NCBI RefSeq assembly: GCF_030929555.1
Contig: NZ_JAVFVT010000019.1
Coordinates: 62,001 to 126,000 of the forward strand
Source of the DNA: Paenibacillus sp. LHD-117
GTDB taxonomy: Bacteria > Bacillota > Bacilli > Paenibacillales > Paenibacillaceae
DNA length: 64,000 nt
Direction: 5' to 3'
A program made the translations under genes and the position numbers. Each line of letters opens with the position of its first letter. The stretch's first letter is position 1. Of this stretch, positions 9,113 to 21,715 are shown one piece after another. The notes beneath the pieces were generated by a model that searched no databases, was not told the origin of the DNA, and was given only the letters and a program-made list of their open reading frames with translations.

Positions 9113-9352
9113 TTATCCTCCTTTGATCCATTCCACGATCGGAACATAGATCGGCTCGAATGTGATGGAGATCCAGTCGGTCGGAAGGCTGATCGGCAGA
9201 TGGAGCGCAATCGCCGTCTGAAGAGCCCCCGCTCCCCATAGGATGACCGTCGCCCAGCAAGCTTCCCTGACCTGCCGCTTGGCCAAATTTCGTTTCCAAA
9301 TCATAATAGTGGCGAGCACGGTAAACAACGAGATAATCAATACTTGCACCAT
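9113..9352 (-). CDS. Small two-helix membrane protein in germination operon (D-type subunit)
   Basis: This 79-residue protein has two hydrophobic segments (about residues 2-18 and 31-52) and ends EPIYVPIVEWIKGG. It starts at ATG 9352 behind GAGGGG and is tightly packed between the C and B receptor genes, so it is translated as part of the operon. Small two-transmembrane D proteins of about 75 residues are known to accompany some GerA-type receptors in Bacillus and modulate germination; size, topology and position fit. I assign it by context, not by residue motifs. Confidence 0.75.
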   Translation of the reverse strand: MVQVLIISLFTVLATIMIWKRNLAKRQVREACWATVILWGAGALQTAIALHLPISLPTDWISITFEPIYVPIVEWIKGG

Positions 9353-9363
9353 AAGTTATCCCC

Positions 9364-10614
9364 TCAATTTGCTACGGCATCGGTTCTTGCGCCCATGGAA
9401 TCGACATGGCTGATGCATTCGATCTCGTACTCGATCCGCGGGAACACCGATTTCCAATTCGTCTTCAACTTTCGCCAAGCAGCCGGTTGGTCCCTGTAGA
9501 TTTGCTCCCCCCAGCCCATGACGTCTACGTTTCTGCCCTTCAAGGCTTCGACAGCCGATTGAATCTCTGCCTCTACTGCTGCATCAAGGCCTTCTTCGAG
9601 CGTCTTCAACGTATGTTCGTCATGAATGGACAGCTCCGGGCAAGTGATCTCGTGCACGCTCGCATCCAGCCGGACCTGTATATAGATGGAGGGCAATTCG
9701 CTGTCCCCCGTCGCCCGCTTCGCCTTCACCTTTGTACCGGAATGAATCACTTCCATGATGTAATGTCCTTTGTTATTGGCGCACGGGAATTTGACGACCG
9801 TGTTCTCCACTTTGTCCTGCGACCAGGCTAGCCCCCGTGATTGATTCGGAGACAAATAACCGATCAGCTTGCCATGATTGAAGATCGCCATCGTCGTAAG
9901 CTCCGGGAGCACCTTCGGATCGATGCGGTCGACGATTTCCTTCGTGCTGCCCGCATCCGGATCTCCCTCGACCCCGATCGCGGGAATCGCGACCTGTTGT
10001 TTCTCGGAGTTGGCCTTTCGGGTGATGTCGCGCACGAGCACGCCGTAGACTTGGGCTTTCGCTTTCTGATCGACGGTGATCATCTCTTTCATCTGATTGG
10101 CGGGCACCGATTCCATCTGTGTCCGGATCTGAAGCAGCTTGCCCGCCTTGACGCCCCTTGCGATGACGACGCTGATGTCGGTCCGAATGTCGGCGTTACG
10201 GTCGATCAGGTCCATGAGCGGGAATATGCCCTCCCTCGATGCCGCTTGATCGCTAATGACAAGCAGCTGGGTATGGGAGAAGAATAATCTCCTCGACGTC
10301 TTGGCCGACATTTTGCGGATCGCCTCGAAGAGCGTATCGCCTTTCTCCGTAATCGTCATGACAGGGCTGCCGTCCCCGCCGCCGTCGCCGGTCGTCGCGT
10401 TCTGCGGCAGGACGACCTGAACCGTCAGTTCGTAGCGGAACTTGCCGCTGGGATCGTCGTCAACGCCCAATGCGATCACGACGCCAAGCTTATCCAAGTA
10501 ACGGATGTCCCAGCAGCCCGCGAGCGGGAGCAAGGCAGATGCCAGCAGCGCGACGAGCGCCAGTCGAACGGCCAGCGAGCCAAACTTCAGCTGTAGGGCG
10601 AATCGCTTCTTCAT
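9364..10614 (-). CDS. Spore germination lipoprotein, GerAC-type C subunit
   Basis: This is the C subunit of a GerA-type receptor, a lipoprotein on the outer face of the inner spore membrane. The 416-residue product has a signal peptide and lipobox LAGC with the acylated cysteine at residue 34, followed by WDIRYLDKLGVVIALGVD, the typical GerAC N-terminus. The ATG at 10614 overlaps the gerA-type TGA by 4 bp; the longer open frame upstream to 10704 lies in the A gene and was rejected. The distal part shows the alternating Ger(x)C-like domains ending near HVDSMGAR. Confidence 0.94.
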   Translation of the reverse strand: MKKRFALQLKFGSLAVRLALVALLASALLPLAGCWDIRYLDKLGVVIALGVDDDPSGKFRYELTVQVVLPQNATTGDGGGDGSPVMTITEKGDTLFEAIRKMSAKTSRRLFFSHTQLLVISDQAASREGIFPLMDLIDRNADIRTDISVVIARGVKAGKLLQIRTQMESVPANQMKEMITVDQKAKAQVYGVLVRDITRKANSEKQQVAIPAIGVEGDPDAGSTKEIVDRIDPKVLPELTTMAIFNHGKLIGYLSPNQSRGLAWSQDKVENTVVKFPCANNKGHYIMEVIHSGTKVKAKRATGDSELPSIYIQVRLDASVHEITCPELSIHDEHTLKTLEEGLDAAVEAEIQSAVEALKGRNVDVMGWGEQIYRDQPAAWRKLKTNWKSVFPRIEYEIECISHVDSMGARTDAVAN

Positions 10615-12275
10615 TGCGACGGCTCCCTTCTCGGTTCGATGGCCGATTCCTCTCTGACCTGATCTTGATTCGCCAGCTTCTGAGGCCGCTCTCTCATCAT
10701 CCATAAAGGCGCACGGAGGAGCGTATCTTTAAAATCCTTCCAGTAGAAAGGGGCGAACGGCTTCAAATACGGGATCCCGAACGAGCGCAGGTTGCTGATA
10801 TGCAGCAAGATGAGCAGCACGACGAGCGCGATGCCGTAGAACCCGAGCGTAGACGCCGCGATGAGCAGCAAGAATCGCAGCAATCTCGGCGCAATGCCAA
10901 GGCTGTAGACCGGCGCAACGAAGCTGGAGATCGCCGTGAAGGCAACCACGATCACGACGGCCGACGAGACGATGCCAGCCTCGACAACCGACTGCCCGAT
11001 GACGAGACCTCCGACGATCGAGAGCGCGCTGCCCGCCGTACTCGGCATTCGAAGCACCGCTTCGCGCAAAATTTCGAATACGAGCTCCATGATGAACGCT
11101 TCGAGATAAGCGGGGAACGGCACGCCTTCCCGCTGCGCGGCAAGCTTGAGCAGCAGCTGCGTCGGAATCATCTCCTGGTGATAGCCGATGACCGCCACGT
11201 ACAGCGACGGCATGAGGAGGGCTATAATGAACGAGACGAAACGCAGCATGCGGAGGAACGTCGCCATTTGATAGCTTTGGTAGTAATCCTCCGCCGCCTG
11301 GAAGAACATGTTGAGCGTCGATGGCACGACCAGCACGAACGGCGTTCCGTCGACGATGATGGCAATCCGGCCTTCTAGCAGGTTGCTCGCGATGACATCG
11401 GGGCGCTCGTGGCTAATGATCGTGGGGAACGGCGTCCATTTCTGGTCCCCGATCATTTCCTCGATATAGCTGGACTCCAAAATGCCGTCGATCTTGATAT
11501 CGTCGATTCGGCCGCGCAGATCCTCCAGCACATCCTCGTCCGCGAGGCCCTTAATGTACATGATGGCGACCGGCGTTTGCGTGATCTCGCCGGCTTTCTT
11601 CTGTTCGAGCCACAGCTTCGGACTGCGGATCTTGCGCCGGAGCAGAATCGTGTTCACGCGAAGCGATTCCGTGAAGCCTTCCCGCGGACCGCGGATCATC
11701 ATCTCCGTCTTCGGCTCCTCCACGGATCGCTTCGGACCGCCGTTGACGTTGCAGCCGATTCCCACGCCGCAGCCGTCCACGAAAATAAGCGCGTAACCGA
11801 GAAATAATTTTTCGAAGAGCTCCTTGAACGTCGTAACCTCCGTGATTAATCCGATCGAGATCAAATGCCCTTTGATCCGGTTCATGACCGGTTCCTCCGG
11901 CGAACTCGATTCAACCGGCCTGACGCCAGCATGCAGAAGCCTGAGCCGATCCGCAAGCTCGGAATCTACCTGTATCGACCGCAGGATGAACTCGTCCATT
12001 CGTTCTTGTTCGGTCATGCCTTGTATGTAGACGATCGCGATGTCCTTGTTCTCGTCATTGCCGAGGCGGTCGGTCAGGTCGAGACCCCGAATTGTCAGAT
12101 CCTCGCTTTCGCCCATCTCGCGCTTGATCTTGTCCAGCAGCTTTGGCAGGTCCGGAAGAATGGGCTGGTTCTCGTAGTCCTTCATCTGTTCCGCGACATG
12201 TTTGTCCGCGCTCGGCGAATTTCTTTCCTTCCGCTTGCTCTTGCCCGCCTTCTTCGCCATATGTGTTCCGAACAT
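10611..12275 (-). CDS. Spore germination protein, GerAA-type A subunit
   Basis: This 554-residue A subunit of a GerA-type receptor has a large hydrophilic N-terminal half (to about residue 320) followed by a C-terminal bundle of membrane helices. Family segments include DVIASNLLEGRIAIIVDGTP, VPSTLNMFFQAAEDYYQ and EMIPTQLLLKLAAQREGVPF. A subunits oligomerise into the ion channel that opens on germinant binding. The start is ATG 12275 with AATGGAGGGG five bases upstream; an internal ATG at 12260 is possible. It is the first gene of the receptor operon and has a candidate forespore promoter upstream. Confidence 0.95.
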   Translation of the reverse strand: MFGTHMAKKAGKSKRKERNSPSADKHVAEQMKDYENQPILPDLPKLLDKIKREMGESEDLTIRGLDLTDRLGNDENKDIAIVYIQGMTEQERMDEFILRSIQVDSELADRLRLLHAGVRPVESSSPEEPVMNRIKGHLISIGLITEVTTFKELFEKLFLGYALIFVDGCGVGIGCNVNGGPKRSVEEPKTEMMIRGPREGFTESLRVNTILLRRKIRSPKLWLEQKKAGEITQTPVAIMYIKGLADEDVLEDLRGRIDDIKIDGILESSYIEEMIGDQKWTPFPTIISHERPDVIASNLLEGRIAIIVDGTPFVLVVPSTLNMFFQAAEDYYQSYQMATFLRMLRFVSFIIALLMPSLYVAVIGYHQEMIPTQLLLKLAAQREGVPFPAYLEAFIMELVFEILREAVLRMPSTAGSALSIVGGLVIGQSVVEAGIVSSAVVIVVAFTAISSFVAPVYSLGIAPRLLRFLLLIAASTLGFYGIALVVLLILLHISNLRSFGIPYLKPFAPFYWKDFKDTLLRAPLWMMRERPQKLANQDQVREESAIEPRREPSQ

Positions 12276-12312
12276 GGAAGCCCCTCCATTCCTCCGGGAT
12301 TTAGATACCCCT

Positions 12313-12343
12313 TAGAATGACTCATCCATGGAAAAACTATGTA
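12313..12343 (-). promoter_or_regulatory. Candidate sigma-G (forespore) promoter of the germination operon
   Basis: The minus strand reads TACATA, 18 bases, CATTCTA, close to the sigma-G pattern (GYATA / CATnnTA). Transcription would start about 30 bases before the gerA-type ATG, a sensible leader that places the ribosome site correctly. GerA-type operons are normally sigma-G dependent. Confidence 0.5.
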
Positions 12344-12422
12344 TTTAACGCAACGTATCCCTCTTCCTCAATCACCGTTACGTTCAACGCGTCGGCTCAT
12401 CGTTCAACAGCAATGGATATGC

Positions 12423-12463
12423 AAAAACCGCCCGGAGACGCGATTGCGTCTTCCGAACGGTTT
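12423..12463 (-). terminator. Rho-independent terminator of the chemoreceptor gene
   Basis: The minus strand has arms AAACCG-TTCGGAAGACGC and GCGTCT-CCGGGCGGTTT around a 4-base loop, followed by a short T run. It lies 16 bp after the chemoreceptor stop. Confidence 0.75.
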
Positions 12464-12478
12464 CTGATTTTGGTCTTA

Positions 12479-14707
12479 TTATCTCACACGCGTTTCCGTG
12501 AGCTTGAATTGGCTTACCAATTGATGCATAAGCGACGTGATGGCTTCGACATGCTGCGAAGTTTGCTGCACGTTGTTCATCTCGCCGATCAGATCCTGCA
12601 CGCGTCCTTCCACTTCGGCGGAAACCTTCCTGTTCTGGCGGCTGACGAGCGCGATGTTCTCCAGCAGCTGGACGACCTCCTCGACCACCGCCGACTTGCG
12701 GGCGTCCCGGTTGCTGGCTTCGCTGAGCGTGCCGATTGCCGCGGCAACCAGCTGGTTGCCCTCCTCGACCACCTTCGTGCCTTCCTCCATCGAGACAAAG
12801 GCTTTTTTCGCTTCCTCATAAATGTTATGCGTAATCGCATGCACTTCCTCGGTCGATTCCTTCGTCATCGTAGCCAGCTTCCGGATCTCGCTCGCGACGA
12901 CGGCGAACCCTCTCCCTTGCTCCCCTACCCTCGCCGCTTCGATGGACGCGTTCAGCGCGAGCAGATTCGTCTGCGACGAAATTTGCTCGATGACTTGAAG
13001 CACGCTTTGAATCTCTTGCACCGTGTTCATGAACGTGTGGATCGTCGCATTCGTCTCGCCAACCTTGGTGGAAATATGCCTCATCTTGTCGCCGATGCGA
13101 TCGACCTCGGATTGGGCGATGGCGATCTGCTCGGACGCCTGCTCCTCCATGCGAAGTAGCGTGTCGCGCATCGTATCCGCCGATTCCTTCGCCATATCGA
13201 TATCCTTCAGCTGCAGCCGGATGCTGCCGATCATATTCGTGATCTGGCCGCTGACCCGCCCCGTCGAGCTGGTCGTAACGGCAGCGGATTCGTGCAAGGT
13301 TCTCTGGCTTGTGGTCACATCCGACGCGGCGAGCTTCACCTGCAGCATAATGCCTTCCAAAGAGTCCATCATGTTGTTTAGCCACTTCGAGATATCCTTT
13401 AATTCATCGTTGTCGAAATCCCCGAGCGGCAATCTCTGCGTAAGATCGCCTTTTCCTTCCGCATTCATCCGAATGAAACGCGTCAGCATGCGCATATGCT
13501 GCACGACTCTGTTCTCTTCCTTGCGCTTGAACGCGTCGATGACGAGGAGACCGAACAACAGATTAAATCCGCCTGCGGCAGCCGCGATAAGCCAAGGCGA
13601 TGCATGCATGGCGATAAACGCGATTAATGCGGTCATCAAGACGCTGACCGTGATCGTCGAAATGAGGTGCAGTCTGCGCTGCCGCCATCCGATGCTTCGA
13701 ATGCGGTACACCTCTTCCAGATCGCCCTCACACATCATGCCCCACTTATCCGGACAATGCGGAAGCTGGAACGTAACGCCTTTTCCGATGACGGGAATGT
13801 GGCGATAGTCGGAATAACCGGGGAAGGAGACGAACAGATTGCTGCCGTTCTTGATCGTATTCGATACGCCGGGATGAAGCTCGCCTGTCGCGGGATCCGT
13901 GAACAGAAGCTCGAGCTCGGTATGCTCTTTCACCGACACGATGCCCCATTCCGTCGTGACACCGTCCTTCAAGTTCTCCCCATGCGTGAAAGTACGATCT
14001 TCGAAGCGGCTTCTCGATAATGCCGTGCCGGGTTTGATATGGCGGTTAAGCCCCGCTTCGGCCATGAACAAGTAATTGTCTCCCGAGTCGGGGTAAATAT
14101 GCCCGGATTCCCGCTGAATGAGATCGCCGATCACGTCGTTCGGCACACGGCCGCATAACGTGCCGGCTACTTGGCCGGCAATCACGATCGGGTGCATGAA
14201 CAGCAACGTCATCGCGTCGTGAAAGGAAGAAGAACGGGGCCCGATGGACTGCGTAAACTCGTCATGATAAGGGCCGAACAAACAATTCCTCGCTTGAGAA
14301 GATTGCTGCGCGCAATACGTCAAACCCGCATGAAGCAAGCTTTGGACGCCATATACCGTTCCAAGATGCTTCTTGTGCGTCGTAGCCGCTACAGTCCGGT
14401 CGGCATCCAAGAAGAAAACTTCGGTCATATTCGTTGCTCTCGCATACGCTTTGCTCAATTGCGCTTCGATTCGCGCAAGATGTTCCGCCGACTCGGCATG
14501 TTTGGCATTGCCTTCGAGCAGATCATGGATGTGCGCGCCGAGCCTCTCCAGCTGCTTCCATTCATCCTCTGCCCAATTCATAAGCAGCTCCTTGCGCGTC
14601 TCGGCGAAACCTTCGAAGATTTGCTCCACGTCTTCCTTCAAGTCCTTATTCAGGCGCCACGAAATCCAAAGCGGAAATCCCGTTTTCGCCCCAAGCCAGT
14701 CAAACAT
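12479..14707 (-). CDS. Methyl-accepting chemotaxis protein with large cytoplasmic N-terminal region
   Basis: The 742-residue receptor ends in a classical signalling domain: the CheA/CheW-contacting hairpin tip [19 protein letters not shown] (about 574-592) continues into [14 protein letters not shown]. Two membrane helices lie close together (347-368 and 372-393), followed by a HAMP-like region. Unusually, the sensory part is the first ~340 residues, with no preceding signal sequence or helix, so it should be cytoplasmic. It contains five cysteines (132, 142, 185, 318, 326) and a segment [18 protein letters not shown] resembling the end of Cache/PAS-like sensors. The start ATG 14707 has GGGGGAG upstream. 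The gene is monocistronic, flanked by terminators; the ligand is unknown. Confidence 0.92.
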   Translation of the reverse strand: MFDWLGAKTGFPLWISWRLNKDLKEDVEQIFEGFAETRKELLMNWAEDEWKQLERLGAHIHDLLEGNAKHAESAEHLARIEAQLSKAYARATNMTEVFFLDADRTVAATTHKKHLGTVYGVQSLLHAGLTYCAQQSSQARNCLFGPYHDEFTQSIGPRSSSFHDAMTLLFMHPIVIAGQVAGTLCGRVPNDVIGDLIQRESGHIYPDSGDNYLFMAEAGLNRHIKPGTALSRSRFEDRTFTHGENLKDGVTTEWGIVSVKEHTELELLFTDPATGELHPGVSNTIKNGSNLFVSFPGYSDYRHIPVIGKGVTFQLPHCPDKWGMMCEGDLEEVYRIRSIGWRQRRLHLISTITVSVLMTALIAFIAMHASPWLIAAAAGGFNLLFGLLVIDAFKRKEENRVVQHMRMLTRFIRMNAEGKGDLTQRLPLGDFDNDELKDISKWLNNMMDSLEGIMLQVKLAASDVTTSQRTLHESAAVTTSSTGRVSGQITNMIGSIRLQLKDIDMAKESADTMRDTLLRMEEQASEQIAIAQSEVDRIGDKMRHISTKVGETNATIHTFMNTVQEIQSVLQVIEQISSQTNLLALNASIEAARVGEQGRGFAVVASEIRKLATMTKESTEEVHAITHNIYEEAKKAFVSMEEGTKVVEEGNQLVAAAIGTLSEASNRDARKSAVVEEVVQLLENIALVSRQNRKVSAEVEGRVQDLIGEMNNVQQTSQHVEAITSLMHQLVSQFKLTETRVR

Positions 14708-14747
14708 GCTCCACTCCCCCGTTTCTCCTGTCCAGCTTTTCTTTTTA

Positions 14748-14768
14748 TATGTTAACTATATTAACATA
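14748..14768. promoter_or_regulatory. Perfect inverted repeat upstream of the chemoreceptor gene
   Basis: TATGTTAA and TTAACATA form perfect 8-bp arms around a 5-bp spacer, 40-60 bp before the chemoreceptor ATG. It is a likely operator; no matching regulator gene is adjacent. Confidence 0.45.
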
Positions 14769-15022
14769 CAAGAATCGACATTTGGATATATTTATACAAA
14801 CTAAATACGAATTATGTAAAAATTATCATCATGAACGGTTTATTGATTGTTAGTTTTAAAATTGTGATGGCAACGATCATATATATTACATCAATTCGAT
14901 AAGTTTACATGAATTAACCAATTTCATGTGAAGTATGCTCAAGTATTGCTTGCGAGGCAGCGGCTTCGGGACGCGCGTTTCGCGCTGCAGGGGGATGCCG
15001 GTGTATTAGCGTAACTCGGCAC
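14769..15022. other. AT-rich noncoding region between chemoreceptor and atp operon
   Basis: About 250 bp without a credible ORF. The part next to the chemoreceptor (14770-14930) is very AT-rich and presumably carries its promoter, which I cannot define. The part nearer atpC is GC-rich and contains a weak GCAGCG/CGCTGC pairing. Confidence 0.5.
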
Positions 15023-15062
15023 AAAAAAAGAACGAAGCAGAGACAATCTCTGCTTCGTTCTT
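15023..15062 (-). terminator. Terminator of the ATP synthase operon
   Basis: A 16-bp perfect stem (AAGAACGAAGCAGAGA and its complement) with a 3-base loop is followed on the minus strand by seven T residues, 13 bp after the atpC stop. Confidence 0.92.
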
Positions 15063-15074
15063 GGTTTACCCTAA

Positions 15075-15470
15075 TTACCGGCCTACGTTCAGACGATTCA
15101 ACGCGCGTTGCAGCGCCAATTCCGCTCTGCGGTAGTCGAACTCGTCTTGCTTGGATGCAAGACGATCTTCCGCGCGCTTCTTGGCAGCCTCGGCACGTTT
15201 GATGTCGATGTCCTTCGATAATTCGGCACTCTCCGCTAGGATGACGATCTTATCCTTGCGGACTTCGATGAAACCGCCGTTCACTGCGACGACATCGACG
15301 ACGTTACCGCGCTTGATTGTAACCGGAGCGATGCGAAGCGGCGTTACGAGCGGAATGTGGTTAGGCAGAATGCCTAGCTCGCCTTCCGAACCTTTCACGC
15401 TCACCATGTTCGCAGTCTCTTCGTATACCTTGCGCTCGGGCGTTACAATTTCTACCAGAAAGGTACTCAT
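15075..15470 (-). CDS. atpC: F1Fo ATP synthase subunit epsilon
   Basis: The 131-residue epsilon subunit belongs to the central stalk of F1 and can inhibit ATP hydrolysis through its C-terminal helices. The N-terminal beta-sandwich (STFLVEIVTPERKVYEE, GILPNHIPLVTPLRIAPV) and the C-terminal helical hairpin rich in Ala, Glu and Arg are both present. It is the last gene of the operon, 24 bp after atpD and directly before a strong terminator. Confidence 0.97.
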   Translation of the reverse strand: MSTFLVEIVTPERKVYEETANMVSVKGSEGELGILPNHIPLVTPLRIAPVTIKRGNVVDVVAVNGGFIEVRKDKIVILAESAELSKDIDIKRAEAAKKRAEDRLASKQDEFDYRRAELALQRALNRLNVGR

Positions 15471-15494
15471 GTGGATTCCTCCCGCCTTTCGCTA

Positions 15495-16940
<1,446 letters not shown>

Positions 16941-17801
16941 TTATGATTGTGCGTTAGCTCCCGCAACGATCTCGGATATCTCTTGCGTGATGGCCGCCTG
17001 ACGCGCGCGGTTGTACGTGAGCGTCAGCTGGCTGATCATCTTCGTCGCGTTCTTCGTCGCGCTGCCCATCGCGGTCATGCGGGCGCCGAATTCCGATGCC
17101 TTGCCGTCGAGCACGGCGCTGTAGATCAGCGTTTCCGCATACTTCGGCAACAGCACTTCCAGCACGCCCTCCGGCGACGGCTCGTATTCGTAAGCCGCTA
17201 CCGACGTTCCTTCGCCGATTTCCTCGAGAGGAAGCAGACGGGATTCCGTAGGGATCTGGGTGATCGCGTTGACGAATTGATTGTAGTAAAGATACAGCTC
17301 ATCGTATACGCCTTCGGCGAACTTCTGAACGGCCGCGTTCGCCACGGACTTAATGTCCGCAAAGGTAGGCGCGTCCGGCAAGCCGATAACCTCTTCGACG
17401 ATCGGCATGTTGCGGCGGCGGAAGTAATCCCGGCCTTTGCGCCCGATCACGAACAGCACGTATTCGTCCGTCGATTGATGTTTCTCTTTGATCGTTTGCG
17501 TTACTTTGCGCAAGATGTTCGAGTTGTAGCCTCCCGCGAGGCCGCGGTCCGACGTGATGACGAGATAACCCGTCTTCTTAACGGGACGCGTCTCCAGCAT
17601 GGGATGTTTGACATCCTTCGTGCCGGCGGCGATGCTCGCAACAACTTCTTTCAGCTTATCCGCGTAGGGACGAGCGGCCGTAGCGCCTTCCTGTGCTTTT
17701 CTCAGCTTGGAAGCCGCGACCATCTCCATCGCCTTCGTGATTTGCTTCATGTTTTGTTTGCTCTTGATCTCGCGCTTAATATCACGCATGTTTGTTGCCA
17801 T
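16941..17801 (-). CDS. atpG: F1Fo ATP synthase subunit gamma
   Basis: The 286-residue gamma subunit is the rotor shaft of F1. The N-terminal helix [20 protein letters not shown] and its [17 protein letters not shown] continuation, together with the C-terminal [18 protein letters not shown] helix, form the conserved coiled coil. ATG 17801 follows a GGCGGGTGA-like site. Unusually for this compact operon, 155 bp with two stem-loops separate it from atpA. Confidence 0.97.
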   Translation of the reverse strand: MATNMRDIKREIKSKQNMKQITKAMEMVAASKLRKAQEGATAARPYADKLKEVVASIAAGTKDVKHPMLETRPVKKTGYLVITSDRGLAGGYNSNILRKVTQTIKEKHQSTDEYVLFVIGRKGRDYFRRRNMPIVEEVIGLPDAPTFADIKSVANAAVQKFAEGVYDELYLYYNQFVNAITQIPTESRLLPLEEIGEGTSVAAYEYEPSPEGVLEVLLPKYAETLIYSAVLDGKASEFGARMTAMGSATKNATKMISQLTLTYNRARQAAITQEISEIVAGANAQS

Positions 17802-17823
17802 TTGGTTTCACCCGCCTTCGAGT

Positions 17824-17886
17824 GCCCCGAACCGATTCGGGGCGTGGTAAGGGCCTACGCCCGGACTAAGACGGACGGGCGTAGGC
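17824..17886. other. Two stem-loops between atpA and atpG
   Basis: The 155-bp gap holds a perfect 8-bp stem (GCCCCGAA/TTCGGGGC, loop CCGA, 17824-17843) and a perfect 11-bp stem (GCCTACGCCCG and its complement, 12-base loop, 17853-17886). Neither is followed by a T run on the minus strand, so they are more likely mRNA-stabilising or processing elements than terminators. Confidence 0.6.
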
Positions 17887-17956
17887 GCGAATATCTAAGC
17901 CGATTCGGAGATTCGGGCGGACCGGCGGGAAGCCGTGTCCTCCTGAGCTCGCGACC

Positions 17957-19477
<1,521 letters not shown>

Positions 19478-19487
19478 CTACAGTGCT

Positions 19488-20027
19488 TTAGAATTTAAAC
19501 GTTTTTTGTAAACGATCCAGCTTGCCGGACAGGCTGCCGTCGTACAGGCGGTCGCCGATACGAACCTGGATGCCGCCGAGCAGCGATGGATCGACCGATT
19601 GCTCAGCTATAATTTTCTTGCCCGTAATGGAGCCGAACTCCGCTACTACGCCGGCAAACTCGTCCGCCGTCAACTGGCGGGCGGAGTAAACCGTCGCGTG
19701 CGCTTGTCCGAGCGCCTCGCCCGCGATCTTGGTGTACGCTTCGTACACGTCCGAGATGATCGCCTGACGTCTGCGGGATACGATGACTTGAAGCGTATTC
19801 AGGACGAGCACGGATACCTTCTCTCCGAATGCCGACTTCAACACCGCCATCTTGGCGGCAGGGTCAACGCTAGGCAAGGAAAGGAATTTCTCGATCTGTA
19901 CGTCCTGCTTCAGAGCTTCGGCGATCAGCTTCAGCTGCGCTTCTACTTCCGAAACAGTGCCTTCGGCGGAAGCAAGCTCGAACAACGCTTTAGCGTAGCG
20001 CTTCGCTACGACCGTATCGCGGCTCAT
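19488..20027 (-). CDS. atpH: F1Fo ATP synthase subunit delta
   Basis: The 179-residue delta subunit joins F1 to the peripheral stalk. It begins MSRDTVVAKRYAKALFELA and ends with the family segment DPSLLGGIQVRIGDRLYDGS. ATG 20027 overlaps the atpF stop by 4 bp, indicating coupled translation. Operon position between atpF and atpA is canonical. Confidence 0.97.
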   Translation of the reverse strand: MSRDTVVAKRYAKALFELASAEGTVSEVEAQLKLIAEALKQDVQIEKFLSLPSVDPAAKMAVLKSAFGEKVSVLVLNTLQVIVSRRRQAIISDVYEAYTKIAGEALGQAHATVYSARQLTADEFAGVVAEFGSITGKKIIAEQSVDPSLLGGIQVRIGDRLYDGSLSGKLDRLQKTFKF

Positions 20028-20506
20028 TTGCTTCCTACCTCTTTCAGGTATTGGTTAACGATCTGCTCTTGCGACTTCTCGTCAACCTGCTTCTCGATAA
20101 TCTTCGAAGCGATCTTCACGGAGATGCCGCCCACTTCGGAACGAAGCGCGGCAATCGCTTTGTTCTTCTCGCTCTCGATATCCTTCAGCGCGTCGTCCTT
20201 CAGGCGGGATGCCTCGTTCTTCGCGGATTGAACGATCTCGTCGGCTTGTTTCGTGCTTGTCGTTCTCGCTTGCTCGATAATCGCGTATGCTTCCTTGCGC
20301 GCTTGCTCGAGCGCAGCCTTCTGCTCTTCCATCGAAGATGCAGCTTCCTTGCGGCTCTTCTCAGCCGTGCTCATTTGCTCGCTGATCATCTTTCTGCGCT
20401 GCTCCATGATCGAGAACAACGGTCCGAAAGCGTATCTGCTCAGCAGCCAGTACAAGATCAGGAACGCCAAGATCGCAAACACTGTATTTTCCCATACAAA
20501 ATCCAT
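20024..20506 (-). CDS. atpF: F1Fo ATP synthase subunit b
   Basis: Subunit b forms the peripheral stalk: one N-terminal membrane helix (FAILAFLILYWLLSRYAF) followed by a long charged coiled coil rich in Ala, Glu, Lys and Gln. I start at ATG 20506, which has AAGGAG eight bases upstream; an in-frame GTG at 20515 is too close to that site. The product is 160 residues, normal for Firmicutes. It overlaps atpH by 4 bp. Confidence 0.97.
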   Translation of the reverse strand: MDFVWENTVFAILAFLILYWLLSRYAFGPLFSIMEQRRKMISEQMSTAEKSRKEAASSMEEQKAALEQARKEAYAIIEQARTTSTKQADEIVQSAKNEASRLKDDALKDIESEKNKAIAALRSEVGGISVKIASKIIEKQVDEKSQEQIVNQYLKEVGSK

Positions 20507-20592
20507 AGCTGCCACTCCTTCCTTTAAAGCTTGAAATCAAAACGAAGGCGAAGAGGGCTAGGCCTTCCCCGCCATTGCATGTGAACTATACC

Positions 20593-20865
<273 letters not shown>

Positions 20866-20919
20866 TTAATCCCGTATCGGGATCGCTTCGATCCGTAGAC
20901 GGGGTTTAAAAACCTTGAA

Positions 20920-21690
20920 TCAATGATGCGCTTCTTCCTCGTGGTGGTGGATCGTCGCTTGCGAGATGTACACCATCGTCAGAATCGTAAACAGGAACGC
21001 CTGGATGGCGCCGACGAAAATACTAAAGCCTTGCCATGCCGCCAGGAATGGAATGCCGACCCAGCCCAGCATGAGAATCGTCGAGATCAGCACCTCGCCC
21101 GCGAAGATGTTCGCATAGAGACGAAGAGCAAGCGTAACCGGCTTCGAGAATTCCTTAATAATGTTCAGAGGCAAGAAAACCGGATACGGTTCCACATAGT
21201 GCTTGATGTAATGCTTCGTGTTGTCTCTCAAACCAAGATAGTGGACCAAGAAGATCACTGTGACCGCAAGTCCGGCAGTAACCGAAAGATCCGCTGTCGG
21301 AGATTTCCACAGCGACACGTGGACATGTCCATGATGCTCTTCCAGCAATTGAGCCGAAACGCCCAGCCAAGTGGTAACCTCGTGAACGTTAAACACGATG
21401 CCGAACGGCAGACCCAGCAGGTTAGAGAAGAAGATGAACAGAATCAGAGTAAGGCCCAGCGACAGATAGCGCTTTACTTTCTCCAGCGGCATGGTGCTCG
21501 CGATCGTGTTGTGCACGAACTCGATAACCCATTCCATGAAATTCTGCAGCTTCGACGGTTTGTCTACGGATAGGTTGCGAACGGCAAGGCGCGCAAGCAC
21601 GAAGGTGATGATCATCGTAATAATGATCGTCGCCCAAGTGGACAAGTCGATCCTAAAGTCCCCTATAGGAATAATGGGAAATTCATGCAT
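20920..21690 (-). CDS. atpB: F1Fo ATP synthase subunit a
   Basis: Subunit a provides the half-channels for proton flow past the c ring. The 256-residue protein has the conserved FSKPVTLALRLYANIFAGE segment with the essential arginine, several membrane helices, and a C-terminus rich in histidine and glutamate (HHHEEEAHH). ATG 21690 lies nine bases after GGGGTGA. Order atpI-atpB-atpE is canonical. Confidence 0.97.
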   Translation of the reverse strand: MHEFPIIPIGDFRIDLSTWATIIITMIITFVLARLAVRNLSVDKPSKLQNFMEWVIEFVHNTIASTMPLEKVKRYLSLGLTLILFIFFSNLLGLPFGIVFNVHEVTTWLGVSAQLLEEHHGHVHVSLWKSPTADLSVTAGLAVTVIFLVHYLGLRDNTKHYIKHYVEPYPVFLPLNIIKEFSKPVTLALRLYANIFAGEVLISTILMLGWVGIPFLAAWQGFSIFVGAIQAFLFTILTMVYISQATIHHHEEEAHH

Positions 21691-21715
21691 TAAAAAATTT
21701 CACCCCTTTCCGCAG

